A program made the position numbers and the translations under genes. Positions 1 through 8,404 of a DNA stretch of 64,000 nt are shown here, one piece after another. The stretch comes from Vibrio neptunius (lineage in GTDB: Bacteria > Pseudomonadota > Gammaproteobacteria > Enterobacterales > Vibrionaceae). Location of the stretch: positions 45,005-109,004 of the forward strand of contig NZ_JXXU01000056.1 of assembly GCF_000967495.1 (NCBI RefSeq), read 5' to 3'. The notes beneath the pieces were generated by a model. That model worked only from the letters and a program-made list of their open reading frames with translations. It searched no databases and was not told where the DNA came from. Each line of letters opens with the position of its first letter. Within the stretch, counting starts at the first letter, position 1.

Positions 1-32
1 TTATTCATTGTATTACTGTCCATTGCATTCAT
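1..32 (-). CDS. Start of next AEP transporter gene (partial, probably permease)
   Basis: An ATG at 32-30 on the minus strand begins one base after the stop of the ATP-binding protein gene and reads MNAMDSNTMN off the window edge. Position in an ABC transporter operon suggests the inner-membrane permease (PhnU type), but ten residues cannot show this. The one-base spacing suggests translational coupling to phnT. Confidence 0.5.
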   Translation of the reverse strand, partial: MNAMDSNTMN

Positions 33-33
33 C

Positions 34-1146
34 CTAAGCCGCAATCGCTTTGTCGCCATTTGGGCTTAACACTGGGTATGCTCTTGCTCCTCGCTCGGCA
101 AACTGAATATAACGAATATCACCAACGCGTAGCTTCATGTTTTGCGCTTGTTCACCGGAAACGTCAACAAAGATGGGAGCTGCGAGCTTGTCGTGTTGCA
201 ACTCACACTCATATCGGCAGAACGACCCTAAAAACTCATAGGTACGAATACGGATTGGCAACGCATCCTTTACTTGTTCGGAAAAGCGAACATTTTCTGG
301 ACGGATTGCTAAGTCAAAACGGTCACCTCGGACCAAATTTCGGTTCTCCAGCACAGGAGCTTGAATGAGTGACTCGGCAATACGTAGCTGACTGTCAGTT
401 GCGACTGAAGCACCAATAAAATTCATGCTGCCAACAAACTCAGCAACAAATCGGGTAGCAGGCTGTTGATAGATTTCCTGTGGCGTGCCAACTTGCTCAA
501 TAACGCCGTGATTCATGACCACAATGCGATCTGCCATTGACAGCGCTTCATCCTGATCATGAGTCACCATAATGGTGGTGATACCCAGCTTACGTTGTAG
601 TTTACAAATCTCATCACGCAAGTGAACACGTACTTTGGCGTCCAGCGCAGATAAAGGTTCATCAAGCAGTAGCAAGCCCGGAGAAAGAGCTAAAGCACGG
701 GCAAGTGCGACACGCTGCTGCTGACCGCCAGATAACTGGTTTGGATACTTCTGTCCGGATGTAGCAAGTCCAATCATCTCCAGCCACTCATCGACTTTCT
801 CTAGTGCTTCGCGGGTCGACATGCCTTGGTTCTTCAGGCCAATAGCAATATTTTCCTCTACAGTCAGATTAGGAAACAGAGCATATGATTGGAATACAAT
901 GCCAAAATCGCGCTTTTCAGGCGGCAGGAAAGTCGTCTCTTCACCGTGTTGAGAAATTGAACCTGAAGTGGGAAGATCGAGCCCAGCAATGGCTCTCAGT
1001 AGCGTCGTTTTACCACAGCCAGACGGGCCTAGGAAACAAACAAATTCGCCTTTTTCAATGGCAAGTGAGATATTGTTAAGCGCGGTGAATTGTCCGAATT
1101 GCTTTACAACGTTTTCAATCTGTAGATAAGGTTGGTTAGTTGGCAT
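34..1146 (-). CDS. phnT: 2-aminoethylphosphonate-type ABC transporter ATP-binding protein
   Basis: A 370-residue ATPase that would energise uptake of 2-aminoethylphosphonate at the cytoplasmic face of the inner membrane. The Walker A motif GPSGCGKTT lies near residue 40, the signature LSGGQQQR near 139, Walker B LLLLDEP near 158 and the switch histidine in MVTHDQDEA near 195. Residues from about 240 on form the TOBE-type regulatory domain usual in spermidine/iron/phosphonate importers. The ATG at 1146 is preceded by GGAGAG. The substrate is inferred from context: phnS lies upstream on the same strand and phnW-pbfA-phnX diverge beyond it. A palindrome 16 bases upstream of the start suggests its own regulated promoter. 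Related Fe3+ or polyamine importers have similar ATPases, so substrate is less certain than fold. Confidence 0.85.
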   Translation of the reverse strand: MPTNQPYLQIENVVKQFGQFTALNNISLAIEKGEFVCFLGPSGCGKTTLLRAIAGLDLPTSGSISQHGEETTFLPPEKRDFGIVFQSYALFPNLTVEENIAIGLKNQGMSTREALEKVDEWLEMIGLATSGQKYPNQLSGGQQQRVALARALALSPGLLLLDEPLSALDAKVRVHLRDEICKLQRKLGITTIMVTHDQDEALSMADRIVVMNHGVIEQVGTPQEIYQQPATRFVAEFVGSMNFIGASVATDSQLRIAESLIQAPVLENRNLVRGDRFDLAIRPENVRFSEQVKDALPIRIRTYEFLGSFCRYECELQHDKLAAPIFVDVSGEQAQNMKLRVGDIRYIQFAERGARAYPVLSPNGDKAIAA

Positions 1147-1161
1147 AACACACTCTCCAAA

Positions 1162-1173
1162 TGGTATATACCA
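1162..1173. promoter_or_regulatory. Candidate PhnR-type operator upstream of phnT
   Basis: TGGTATATACCA is a perfect 12-bp palindrome 16 bp upstream of the phnT start. Similar palindromes lie upstream of phnS (2876-2887) and phnW (3074-3085). GntR/HutC-family regulators such as PhnR bind palindromes of this TGGT-N4-ACCA form, so a shared AEP repressor is inferred. No such regulator gene is inside the window. Confidence 0.6.
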
Positions 1174-1273
1174 ACTCTAATTCTGGTTTATTTCAGACGC
1201 ATGACAAATTTATAGACCAAAGATGACAAACACATGAAAGGCAGGATGGTTTCACCACAAGAACCGACTCCGA

Positions 1274-1681
1274 TTAATCCCAAGTGACAGACATTTTGTA
1301 ATATGGGATATCACCTTTGTAAAAGCGCCCGCCTTGCTCTGTCATACCAATTCTTTTGTACACAGATAACGCACTCTCACGAGCATCACACCAAAAAACG
1401 ATAACGCCCGTATTCTGCAATTGACTAATAATAACTTTGAGTAGGTTTGAGCCTATCCCCTGCCCTTGATACTCAGGAGAAGTGGCAAACTTTCTCAATC
1501 GAGCCACATCATCGGTAACAAATACAGAAGCGACACAAACAAGCTTCCCCGCGACAAATGCACCAAAATGTAAGCTCGCGTCATCTTCTTCTAAACGACA
1601 AAAATCGACACTCTTATCTGGCCAGAGTACCCGATGCCGTAAAGCAAGCGTGTCTTCTGCTGAGATCTTTCTAACGTCCAT
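1274..1681 (-). CDS. GNAT family N-acetyltransferase
   Basis: A 135-residue GNAT acetyltransferase. The acetyl-CoA pyrophosphate loop is visible as the run PEYQGQGIGSNLL near residues 70-82, followed by a C-terminal segment with FWCDARESALSVYKRIGM typical of the fold. The ATG at 1681 is preferred because the longer TTG start at 1741 abuts the terminator stem 1743-1764, while GAGG sits 12 bases upstream of 1681. The gene lies between phnS and phnT on the same strand. The small-molecule or protein substrate cannot be read from sequence. A role in acetylating an aminophosphonate, as PhnO does, is only suggested by position; sequence similarity to PhnO is not evident. Confidence 0.8.
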   Translation of the reverse strand: MDVRKISAEDTLALRHRVLWPDKSVDFCRLEEDDASLHFGAFVAGKLVCVASVFVTDDVARLRKFATSPEYQGQGIGSNLLKVIISQLQNTGVIVFWCDARESALSVYKRIGMTEQGGRFYKGDIPYYKMSVTWD

Positions 1682-1742
1682 GATGTCTTCTACCTCGCAT
1701 AACCTTTGAACAAATTTGCCTGTGATCAAGCCAAAATGCAAA

Positions 1743-1764
1743 AGGGAGAGCCTATGCTCTCCCT
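1743..1764 (-). terminator. Rho-independent terminator of phnS
   Basis: AGGGAGAGC-CTAT-GCTCTCCCT is a perfect 9-bp stem with a 4-base loop, followed on the minus strand by TTTTGCATTTT. It separates phnS from the acetyltransferase gene, so the binding protein is probably transcribed as its own unit. Confidence 0.8.
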
Positions 1765-1801
1765 AAAATACTCAGCCACAACCAATAAGTTTATCTAGGC
1801 C

Positions 1802-2809
1802 TTATGATTTTGGCTCTGATTTAGCGTCAAATTTTGCCGACCAGGTTGCAAGGATATCTGCGCGCTTGCTACCCATTTGAGCAAAGTCCATCTCTGCCAT
1901 GTTCTCTTGTACATTAGGGAAGTGAGAGACGGTCGCTTTGACATCTTTATGAGCAACAACCGGATACATTTCTACGTACAACTCGTTAGCCGCTTTAGAA
2001 ATAGACCAATCAACCACGCGCTTGGCCGCATCGGACTCTTTGACTAAGCCTACCGCTTCTGACTCCCAGCCAATGCCTTTAGGTGTGATCACAGCCAAAG
2101 GTGCGCCCTGACTCTTCAACTTAGCACCACGGCTAGCCATAGAAATACCAATCGCCACTTCACCCATACCTGCTTGTACACATGGTTTAGAACCTGAGTG
2201 GGTATAATGTGCGATGTTTTTATCCAGTGCTTTCATGTAGTTCCAACCTTTGTCTTCACCCATGTTTTGTAGCCATGCAGAAACCTGCATGTAACCTGTA
2301 CCGGACGACGCAGGGTTTGGCATCGCAATATGACCTTTGTAAACCGGATCTGTCAGGTCTTGCCATGATGTAGGTTTAGGTAGGTTAAACTGTTTCGCCA
2401 CCACTTCATTGAAACAAACGGCATTGAAAAACGCATCATTCCCAAACCAAGCCTGATTCGATTGCGGGTCGTTAAGGTTCGCATGCAGAAACTCTATACC
2501 TTTAGGCGTGTATGGTTTAAGCAAGCCTTGCTCTTTCAATAATGCCATTGAAGAGCCCGCTAAACCCCATACTACTTCTGCGCGTGGATTATTTTTTTCT
2601 GCCAGCAACTTAGCCGTCATGATACCCGTAGAGTCGCGGACCCACTTGATCTTGATGTCTGGGTTTTGTTTCTCAAACGCAGACTTGTACTTTGCAAGAA
2701 TGTCCGTTTCAAAAGCGGTGTAAACCGTTACTTCCTGAGACGCCATTGCATTCGTTGCTAGCATAGAGACAAGCGCAGCCAGCGATCCTTTCATCAAACG
2801 GTTGTTCAT
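1802..2809 (-). CDS. phnS: 2-aminoethylphosphonate-type periplasmic substrate-binding protein
   Basis: A 335-residue periplasmic solute-binding protein of the iron/AEP type (Pfam SBP_bac family). The N-terminus MNNRLMKGSLAALVSMLATNAMA is a signal peptide with cleavage expected after NAMA, followed by SQEVTVYTAFETD, the usual first strand of the mature protein. TTGGAGAAAATGATG shows that the leading TTGGAG is the Shine-Dalgarno site, and spacing favours the second ATG at 2809. It delivers ligand to the PhnT-energised importer. Promoter-proximal palindromes at 2873-2903 suggest AEP-responsive control. Ligand assignment rests on the neighbouring phnW-pbfA-phnX operon; the fold also fits ferric iron binders. 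Confidence 0.85.
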   Translation of the reverse strand: MNNRLMKGSLAALVSMLATNAMASQEVTVYTAFETDILAKYKSAFEKQNPDIKIKWVRDSTGIMTAKLLAEKNNPRAEVVWGLAGSSMALLKEQGLLKPYTPKGIEFLHANLNDPQSNQAWFGNDAFFNAVCFNEVVAKQFNLPKPTSWQDLTDPVYKGHIAMPNPASSGTGYMQVSAWLQNMGEDKGWNYMKALDKNIAHYTHSGSKPCVQAGMGEVAIGISMASRGAKLKSQGAPLAVITPKGIGWESEAVGLVKESDAAKRVVDWSISKAANELYVEMYPVVAHKDVKATVSHFPNVQENMAEMDFAQMGSKRADILATWSAKFDAKSEPKS

Positions 2810-2872
2810 CATTTTCTCCAATTAAGACGATTTGTTGGAAACCGATTGACATGCACTCTCATCGCAAAAGTC

Positions 2873-2903
2873 AATTGGTCTGTACCAATTGGTGATATAC
2901 ACC
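2873..2903. promoter_or_regulatory. Candidate tandem PhnR-type operators upstream of phnS
   Basis: AATTGGTCTGTACCAATT (2873-2890) has perfect 7-bp arms and contains TGGTCTGTACCA. It is followed at once by GGTGATATACACC (2891-2903), an overlapping near-palindrome. Both resemble the TGGTATATACCA site at phnT. They sit 64-94 bases upstream of the phnS start in the divergent phnS/phnW region. Confidence 0.55.
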
Positions 2904-3073
2904 CTAAAATGGCATTGTGACGATCCTATGAACAATCGATGGCACTTTTTAGAAACCTCGTCAAAAGTTTGGTTAAGTTAAACGCCCAATCTATATGATA
3001 TTAAAGTTTTATGAATTTGAGTTTTTGTCTATTTACTCATCGTTTTCTGCCCTGATAGAGTGCACTTAAATTC

Positions 3074-3085
3074 TGGTGTATACCA
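3074..3085. promoter_or_regulatory. Candidate PhnR-type operator upstream of phnW
   Basis: TGGTGTATACCA is a near-perfect 12-bp palindrome ending two bases before the AGGA ribosome site of phnW. A bound regulator here would block transcription of the phnW-pbfA-phnX operon. The same motif occurs at phnS and phnT. Confidence 0.6.
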
Positions 3086-3098
3086 AAATAGGATGAAA

Positions 3099-4214
3099 AT
3101 GAAAAACGAATACTTACTGCTAACTCCTGGACCACTTTCAACGTCAGAAACGGTCCGTGAAGCTATGTTAAAAGACTGGTGCACTTGGGATGATGAATAC
3201 AACAAAGACATCGTAGAAGTGATTCGCACTAAATTAACAAAGCTGGCAACTCAACACCAAGGCTATACCAGTGTGCTTATGCAAGGCAGTGGCACAGCGT
3301 CAGTAGAAGCCACCATTGGCAGTGCGATCGCAAAAGAAGGCAAACTGCTCGTTGTTGACAACGGAGCCTACGGCGCGCGAATTGCAAAAATTGCACAGTA
3401 TCTGAATATTCCTTGCCATATCGTTTCCCCAGGCGAAACATCACAGCCGCACATGAGCGAGGTGGAAACAGCACTAGCAAGGGATCCAAGTATTACTCAC
3501 GTTGCCATTGTCCATTGCGAAACTACAACTGGCATGCTCAACCCAATTGAGGCGATGACTCAATTAGCAAGGCAACACGGTAAAGTGGTCATCCTAGATG
3601 CGATGTCTAGCTTTGGCGGTATTCCAATGGACATTGGCGAAATGGGCGTTGACTTTATGATCAGTTCTGCCAACAAATGTATTCAAGGTGTACCAGGGTT
3701 TGGTTTTGTCATAGCAAAGCAAAGCGAACTGGAAAGATGCCAAGGGCAAGCCCGTTCATTGAGCCTAGATTTGTACGATCAGTGGAAGTGTATGGAAATG
3801 AACCATGGTAAATGGCGTTTCACTTCTCCAACGCACACTGTACGCGCTTTCTACCAAGCTCTGTTAGAACTTGAACAAGAAGGCGGGATTCAGGCACGTC
3901 ATACGCGTTATCAGACTAACCAAGCAAGCTTGGTCTCAGGCATGCGTTCGTTAGGCTTCGAACCGTTGTTACGCGATGAGCTTCACTCACCAATTATTAC
4001 TTCTTTTTACTCCCCGACTCATCCGGACTACCAATTTAAGGCGTTTTATGACCGCCTCAAAGAGCAAGGGTTTGTCATTTACCCGGGCAAGGTATCTAAC
4101 GCAGATTGTTTCCGAATTGGCAATATTGGCGAAGTCTACCCGCAGGATATTGAACGTTTGATCGGTGCAATCAAGAACGCCATGTACTGGAAAGAAGTGC
4201 AAACGGTAGCCTAA
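3099..4214 (+). CDS. phnW: 2-aminoethylphosphonate--pyruvate transaminase
   Basis: A 371-residue PLP-dependent transaminase (EC 2.6.1.37) converting 2-aminoethylphosphonate and pyruvate to phosphonoacetaldehyde and alanine in the cytoplasm. The N-terminus MKNEYLLLTPGPLSTS is characteristic of PhnW. The PLP lysine lies in ISSANKCIQGVPGFGF near residue 193. ATGs occur at 3093 and 3099; the second has better spacing from AGGA at 3090-3093. It is the first gene of a tight operon with pbfA (2-base gap) and phnX, which consume the same pathway intermediates. Full length and intact. Confidence 0.95.
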   Translation: MKNEYLLLTPGPLSTSETVREAMLKDWCTWDDEYNKDIVEVIRTKLTKLATQHQGYTSVLMQGSGTASVEATIGSAIAKEGKLLVVDNGAYGARIAKIAQYLNIPCHIVSPGETSQPHMSEVETALARDPSITHVAIVHCETTTGMLNPIEAMTQLARQHGKVVILDAMSSFGGIPMDIGEMGVDFMISSANKCIQGVPGFGFVIAKQSELERCQGQARSLSLDLYDQWKCMEMNHGKWRFTSPTHTVRAFYQALLELEQEGGIQARHTRYQTNQASLVSGMRSLGFEPLLRDELHSPIITSFYSPTHPDYQFKAFYDRLKEQGFVIYPGKVSNADCFRIGNIGEVYPQDIERLIGAIKNAMYWKEVQTVA

Positions 4215-4216
4215 TC

Positions 4217-5599
4217 ATGACTCAGTCGATAAAACCAACCCACTTTCGCAGTGAAGGAGATGTGAATACCACTCCTGCTCGACAGGCTAGGAACGCATCC
4301 CTAAACGACGAACGTACGCAAGAACTGCTACAGCGCGATAGCGACGTCTTTCTGCATCAGGCCATGTCTACACCCTGTCTGGACGCACTTGAAGCAGCCG
4401 AAGGAATCTATATTCAAGATGCCACAGGCAAAAAGTACATGGATTTTCATGGCAACAACGTTCACCAGCTTGGCTACGGTCATCCACATGTGATTAAGCG
4501 AATCACTGAACAGATTGCAAATCTGCCATTTTCGCCTCGCCGTTTCACCAATGAAACCGCGATTAAGTGTGCTGAAAAGCTCACGCAGATCTGTGGTGGA
4601 GAACTCAACAGAGTCTTGTTCGCCCCTGGGGGCACATCGGCTATAGGCATGGCACTCAAGTTAGCTCGTCATGTTACCGGCAATTTTAAAGTCGTCTCTT
4701 TATGGGACTCTTTTCACGGTGCCTCTCTGGACGCAATATCTGTTGGCGGTGAAGCCTGCTTCCGTGAAGGTATGGGCCCTTTAATGGCAGGAGTTGAACG
4801 TATTCCGCCCGCGGTATCCTACCGCGGAGCTTTTCAAAGTGTCTCTTCTGATGGTAGCGATGTTCACTATGCCGATTATCTGGAATATGTGATTGAAAAA
4901 GAAGGAGGCATTGGCGCTTTTATTGCCGAAGCTGTTCGCAATACCGATGTTCAGGTGCCAAGCAAAGCCTACTGGAAACGTATTCGTGAGATATGCGACA
5001 AGCACAACGTCCTGCTCATTATTGACGATATTCCTAACGGCATGGGGCGCAGCGGAGAATGGTTCACGTATCAAGCCTATGACATCGAACCTGACATATT
5101 GTGTATTGGCAAAGGTTTGGGCGGTGGATTGGTTCCCATTGCAGCGATGGTCACCAAAGACAAATACAACACTGCAGAGCAGATTTCTATGGGTCATTAC
5201 ACCCATGAGAAGAGTCCAATAGGCTGCGCCGCCGCACTCGCGACTATACAAGTCATTGAACAACAAGGTTTACTGGAAAAAGTAAAAGACGATAGCGAGT
5301 TTGTACGTGAAAAATTGCTGGAAATGAAACAGAAATACCCAGTAATCGGAGACGTTCGCGGCATCGGTTTACTTTGGGGCGTAGAACTCGTGACAGATAG
5401 GCAAACCAAACAAAGAGCGTTTGATCAAGCGGAAACCGTGCTTTATCAATGTCTAAATAATGGCCTCAGCTTTAAAGTTTCTCAAGGCAATGTTATTCAA
5501 CTCAGCCCACCATTAATTATTTCACGTCAACAACTTACCGAAGCGCTGGCTATCTTCGAAGAAGCGATTGCCAATGTATGTAATGAACACAACGACTGA
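4217..5599 (+). CDS. pbfA: (R)-1-hydroxy-2-aminoethylphosphonate ammonia-lyase
   Basis: A 460-residue class III aminotransferase-fold PLP enzyme. The cofactor lysine is in ILCIGKGLGGGLVP near residue 300, and LLIIDDIPNGMGRSG holds the PLP-ring aspartate. Placement exactly between phnW and phnX matches PbfA, described from Vibrio, which eliminates ammonia from (R)-1-hydroxy-2-aminoethylphosphonate to give phosphonoacetaldehyde, letting the PhnX route also use the hydroxylated compound. The identification combines family and synteny; a plain transaminase cannot be excluded by reading alone. The gene starts two bases after the phnW stop and ends 16 bases before phnX. Confidence 0.85.
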   Translation: MTQSIKPTHFRSEGDVNTTPARQARNASLNDERTQELLQRDSDVFLHQAMSTPCLDALEAAEGIYIQDATGKKYMDFHGNNVHQLGYGHPHVIKRITEQIANLPFSPRRFTNETAIKCAEKLTQICGGELNRVLFAPGGTSAIGMALKLARHVTGNFKVVSLWDSFHGASLDAISVGGEACFREGMGPLMAGVERIPPAVSYRGAFQSVSSDGSDVHYADYLEYVIEKEGGIGAFIAEAVRNTDVQVPSKAYWKRIREICDKHNVLLIIDDIPNGMGRSGEWFTYQAYDIEPDILCIGKGLGGGLVPIAAMVTKDKYNTAEQISMGHYTHEKSPIGCAAALATIQVIEQQGLLEKVKDDSEFVREKLLEMKQKYPVIGDVRGIGLLWGVELVTDRQTKQRAFDQAETVLYQCLNNGLSFKVSQGNVIQLSPPLIISRQQLTEALAIFEEAIANVCNEHND

Positions 5600-5615
5600 T
5601 AACAGGATATCAATT

Positions 5616-6437
5616 ATGACTTACTCTCACTCACCGATTCAGGCTGTCATCTTTGACTGGGCTGGCACCATTGTAGATTTTGGTTCATTCGCACCAACCA
5701 GCATCTTCGTTGAAGCATTCAAACAAGGTTTCGACTTTGATATCAACTTAGCAGAAGCACGCGAGCCAATGGGGCTTGGCAAATGGGACCACATTCAGGC
5801 GGTAGGTCGCCTTCCGGCTGTAGACAAACGTTGGAATGAGCAGTTTGGTCGCTCCATGAATAGTGATGACATTAACCGCATTTACGCGACTTTTATGCCA
5901 CTGCAAAAAGCAAAAGTCGCTGACCACGCAGAACCCATCCTGAACGCGATTGAAGTTGTCGATGGTTTAAAAGATCAAGGGATCAAGATTGGTTCTTGCT
6001 CTGGTTATCCTCGTGAAGTCATGGATGTGTTAATCCCTGTCGCTGCTGACTATGGCTATAAGCCTGATTACGTTGTGGCGACTGACGACCTTCCTCAAGG
6101 AGGCCGCCCTGCACCTTATATGGCACTAAAAAACGTCATCGAGCTAAACGTAACGGACGTAAAGGCATGCATTAAAGTGGATGACGCAGCACCGGGCATC
6201 GACGAAGGACACAATGCAGGTATGTGGACGGTGGGTTTGTTGCTGTCTGGCAATGAAGCGGGACTCACCTATGAACAATATCAGGCAGCGGATGAAGCGA
6301 CACTAAATACTGCTCGCGAAAAAGCGAAAGTGAAGTTAATGAAGAGCACGCCACACTACCTGATTGACACCATTTCTCAGCTACCAGAAGTGGTTAGAGA
6401 TATTGAGCGCCGACTGGAAGCGGGTGAACGCCCTTAA
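5616..6437 (+). CDS. phnX: Phosphonoacetaldehyde hydrolase (phosphonatase)
   Basis: A 273-residue HAD-superfamily enzyme (EC 3.11.1.1) cleaving the C-P bond of phosphonoacetaldehyde to acetaldehyde and phosphate. The nucleophile is D14 in VIFDWAGT, and K56 in MGLGKWDHI matches the Schiff-base lysine unique to phosphonatases. IKVDDAAPGIDEG near residue 190 is the HAD acidic motif. The ATG at 5616 follows AGGAT; an upstream in-frame extension overlaps pbfA and lacks such a site. Last gene of the phnW-pbfA-phnX operon. Confidence 0.95.
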   Translation: MTYSHSPIQAVIFDWAGTIVDFGSFAPTSIFVEAFKQGFDFDINLAEAREPMGLGKWDHIQAVGRLPAVDKRWNEQFGRSMNSDDINRIYATFMPLQKAKVADHAEPILNAIEVVDGLKDQGIKIGSCSGYPREVMDVLIPVAADYGYKPDYVVATDDLPQGGRPAPYMALKNVIELNVTDVKACIKVDDAAPGIDEGHNAGMWTVGLLLSGNEAGLTYEQYQAADEATLNTAREKAKVKLMKSTPHYLIDTISQLPEVVRDIERRLEAGERP

Positions 6438-6459
6438 ACTCATCGCTCGTGTTTAGCGC

Positions 6460-6490
6460 ACAAGCCAGTAGTTCAATCCTACTGGTTTGT
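6460..6490 (+). terminator. Hairpin after phnX
   Basis: ACAAGCCAGTAG and CTACTGGTTTGT form a 12-bp stem with one mismatch and a short loop, followed by GATTTTAG. It lies between the convergent phnX and DUF1294 genes, so it may serve both. The U-tract is weak. Confidence 0.55.
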
Positions 6491-6512
6491 GATTTTAGAA
6501 AGATATAAGGCT

Positions 6513-7097
6513 TTATATTCCCGCAAACAATTCGATCATTACTAACGAGCCTTGCGTAGTAAGTGTCCAGCAAAATAGGCCAAAATTGGCACATAACGTT
6601 ACCCAGAACAAACTCTTAAAGCCGATGTCATTGTACTTATGGTGCAACACAGATTGTGCAAGCAGAGCACCCGGCCAGCCTCCGACAAGATTCAATACAT
6701 GAAAAGTCAGCGAAGGAACACGCCATCCTCCAGTATGAAGTGCCTGTTTATCTAGTGCGTAAACTATATAAGCAATCGTACTTAGTGCGATATAAAGCAC
6801 CAATGAGAGTGGTGGATAATCGAGAATTAGCACACTGGCCACTAGCGTGGTGAGAAACCAAATGGCAATCGCCAAAGAAAAATTAAACACCAGTTGTCTT
6901 TCAATATTCACAGCACGAATGCCGCCCTGATCATCTTTTGCCAATCGAAACTGCACTCGTTCGCTGATTCTTGGAGGGTGGCCGTACGCTTCTAAGTCAC
7001 AGAGATGAAATTTGATTTGTGCATCTTGGTCATCAACCGAAATGTACCCGTAGCCCTTAGTATCGTGCCACTCACTAATGGTTCCTTGAATCGCCAT
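6513..7097 (-). CDS. Cold-shock domain fused to DUF1294 membrane protein
   Basis: A 194-residue protein. Residues 1-65 form a cold-shock-like OB domain (GTISEWHDTKGYGYISVDD, then KFHLCDL). Residues 70-190 hold about four membrane segments with the DUF1294 pattern YALDKQALHTGGWRVPSLTFH and LVGGWPGALLAQ. The combination is a known architecture in gammaproteobacteria with no assigned function. The ATG at 7097 follows GAGGG. It stands alone, convergent with phnX. Confidence 0.8.
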   Translation of the reverse strand: MAIQGTISEWHDTKGYGYISVDDQDAQIKFHLCDLEAYGHPPRISERVQFRLAKDDQGGIRAVNIERQLVFNFSLAIAIWFLTTLVASVLILDYPPLSLVLYIALSTIAYIVYALDKQALHTGGWRVPSLTFHVLNLVGGWPGALLAQSVLHHKYNDIGFKSLFWVTLCANFGLFCWTLTTQGSLVMIELFAGI

Positions 7098-7331
7098 TAT
7101 GGTCCCTCACTCTCTCAAGCTCCCTGCCTAAGACGCCTTAGCCAAACACAACATATTCTCGTTTTACTTCTAAGTTCCAGTTTAGCCGCATAGTCAACAG
7201 GTAGCACAAAAAGAATCAGAAATGTTTAGCACACCTAATATTTACATCAAAAATCAATACTGACAGGTTCTGACACTCCCCTGCCATAAACTCAGTTCCG
7301 AACTCAACACCAATAGAAAAGGAGTAATACA

Positions 7332-7652
7332 ATGGAAAACGTTATTGAAATCGTTAGCTTTAAGCTACTGGCAGGAACAACATCTGAAGACTTTATCGTA
7401 GCAGCCAATCAAAGCCAAAAATTCGTTGCGACATTAAAAGGTTTCCAATATCGTTCTCTAAGCCACAATGCAGAAAATGATACTTGGACCGATGTCGTCT
7501 ACTGGGATTCAATGGAAGATGCCAAATCGGCGGGCGAGCAATTTGTTCACTGCACAGAGTGTCAGCCATTAATGGCATTGATTGATTCAGAATCGGTCAA
7601 CATGCAACATCAAGTTCTACGTATGTGCGACCTTGCCGCTAAGTACCAATAG
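7332..7652 (+). CDS. Small dimeric alpha/beta-barrel (ABM-like) protein
   Basis: A 106-residue cytoplasmic protein with the strand-helix layout of the antibiotic-biosynthesis-monooxygenase-like dimeric ferredoxin fold: VIEIVSFKLLAG, then GFQYRSLSHN, WTDVVYWDSMEDAK, and a C-terminal helix. AAAGGAG lies seven bases before the ATG. It sits 65 bases before the WYL regulator gene and may be transcribed with it. Function is unknown; such folds bind small aromatic or heme-like ligands but no catalytic residue is diagnostic. Confidence 0.7.
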   Translation: MENVIEIVSFKLLAGTTSEDFIVAANQSQKFVATLKGFQYRSLSHNAENDTWTDVVYWDSMEDAKSAGEQFVHCTECQPLMALIDSESVNMQHQVLRMCDLAAKYQ

Positions 7653-7717
7653 GCTTGACTTAACGCTGACTTAAGGAGGGTGCATAATGCGCCCTTCTGC
7701 AATGAGAAAGTAACGAG

Positions 7718-8404
7718 ATGAGTAAATCTGAACGACTGTTTGAGCTGCTGACTTTGCTACGCTCAAAGCGTTATGCTGTCACTGCTGCTAACCTCGCCCA
7801 AACCATGGAAGTCAGTGAACGGACTATCTATCGAGATATTCAATCACTTGTGAATTCCGGGGTTCCCATCCAGGGCGAAGCAGGTGTCGGCTATATCTTA
7901 CAGGCGGGCGCGCACTTACCGCCATTGATGTTCTCAGAACGAGAAATGATGGCGCTGGAACTCGGAATGAGAATGGTTCGGGCTTGGTCAGACAGTGATC
8001 TTGCAGATGCTTCCATCAGCGCTTCAAACAAAATCCTCTCCGTATTGCCAGACAAACTCAAACAGCAGGTTGAGAGCTTTCCGATACTGGTGCCTGACTT
8101 TTATACGCAGACCGCATCGGCTCGCCACGGACAAATGCTCAGACATGCCATTGATGCAAAGTTGAAGATAGACATTGATTACGTCGCAGAAAATGGGTCT
8201 AGAACGCAGCGTACTCTGCAACCTCTCGGACAAATGTTCTGGGGAAAAGTCTGGACGCTAGTCGCATGGTGCGAGTTGAGGGATGACTACCGTCACTTCA
8301 GACTGGATCGAATTGAAAAACTAAGCATCCTAGACCAGCAGTTTGAGACCAATAAAACTAAGTCTCTAGAGCACTTTATTACGCTTTACTCACCAAAGGA
8401 CTAG
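7718..8404 (+). CDS. HTH and WYL domain transcriptional regulator (YafY type)
   Basis: A 228-residue DNA-binding regulator. Residues 1-60 are a DeoR-like winged helix (LLRSKRYAVTAANLAQTMEVSERTIYRDI), followed by the WYL domain (IDIDYVAENGSRTQRTLQPLGQMFWGKVWTLVAWCELRDDYRHFRLDRI at about 145-200). WYL domains sense ligands, in known cases nucleic-acid or small-molecule. Target unknown; the upstream ABM-like gene is a plausible partner. Its 3' end overlaps the convergent cold-shock-like gene by four bases. Confidence 0.8.
   Translation: MSKSERLFELLTLLRSKRYAVTAANLAQTMEVSERTIYRDIQSLVNSGVPIQGEAGVGYILQAGAHLPPLMFSEREMMALELGMRMVRAWSDSDLADASISASNKILSVLPDKLKQQVESFPILVPDFYTQTASARHGQMLRHAIDAKLKIDIDYVAENGSRTQRTLQPLGQMFWGKVWTLVAWCELRDDYRHFRLDRIEKLSILDQQFETNKTKSLEHFITLYSPKD

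Noticed and set aside
4781..5266. A 161-codon minus-strand frame inside pbfA
   Set aside because: It lies wholly antisense to a well-identified gene and has no recognisable domain.
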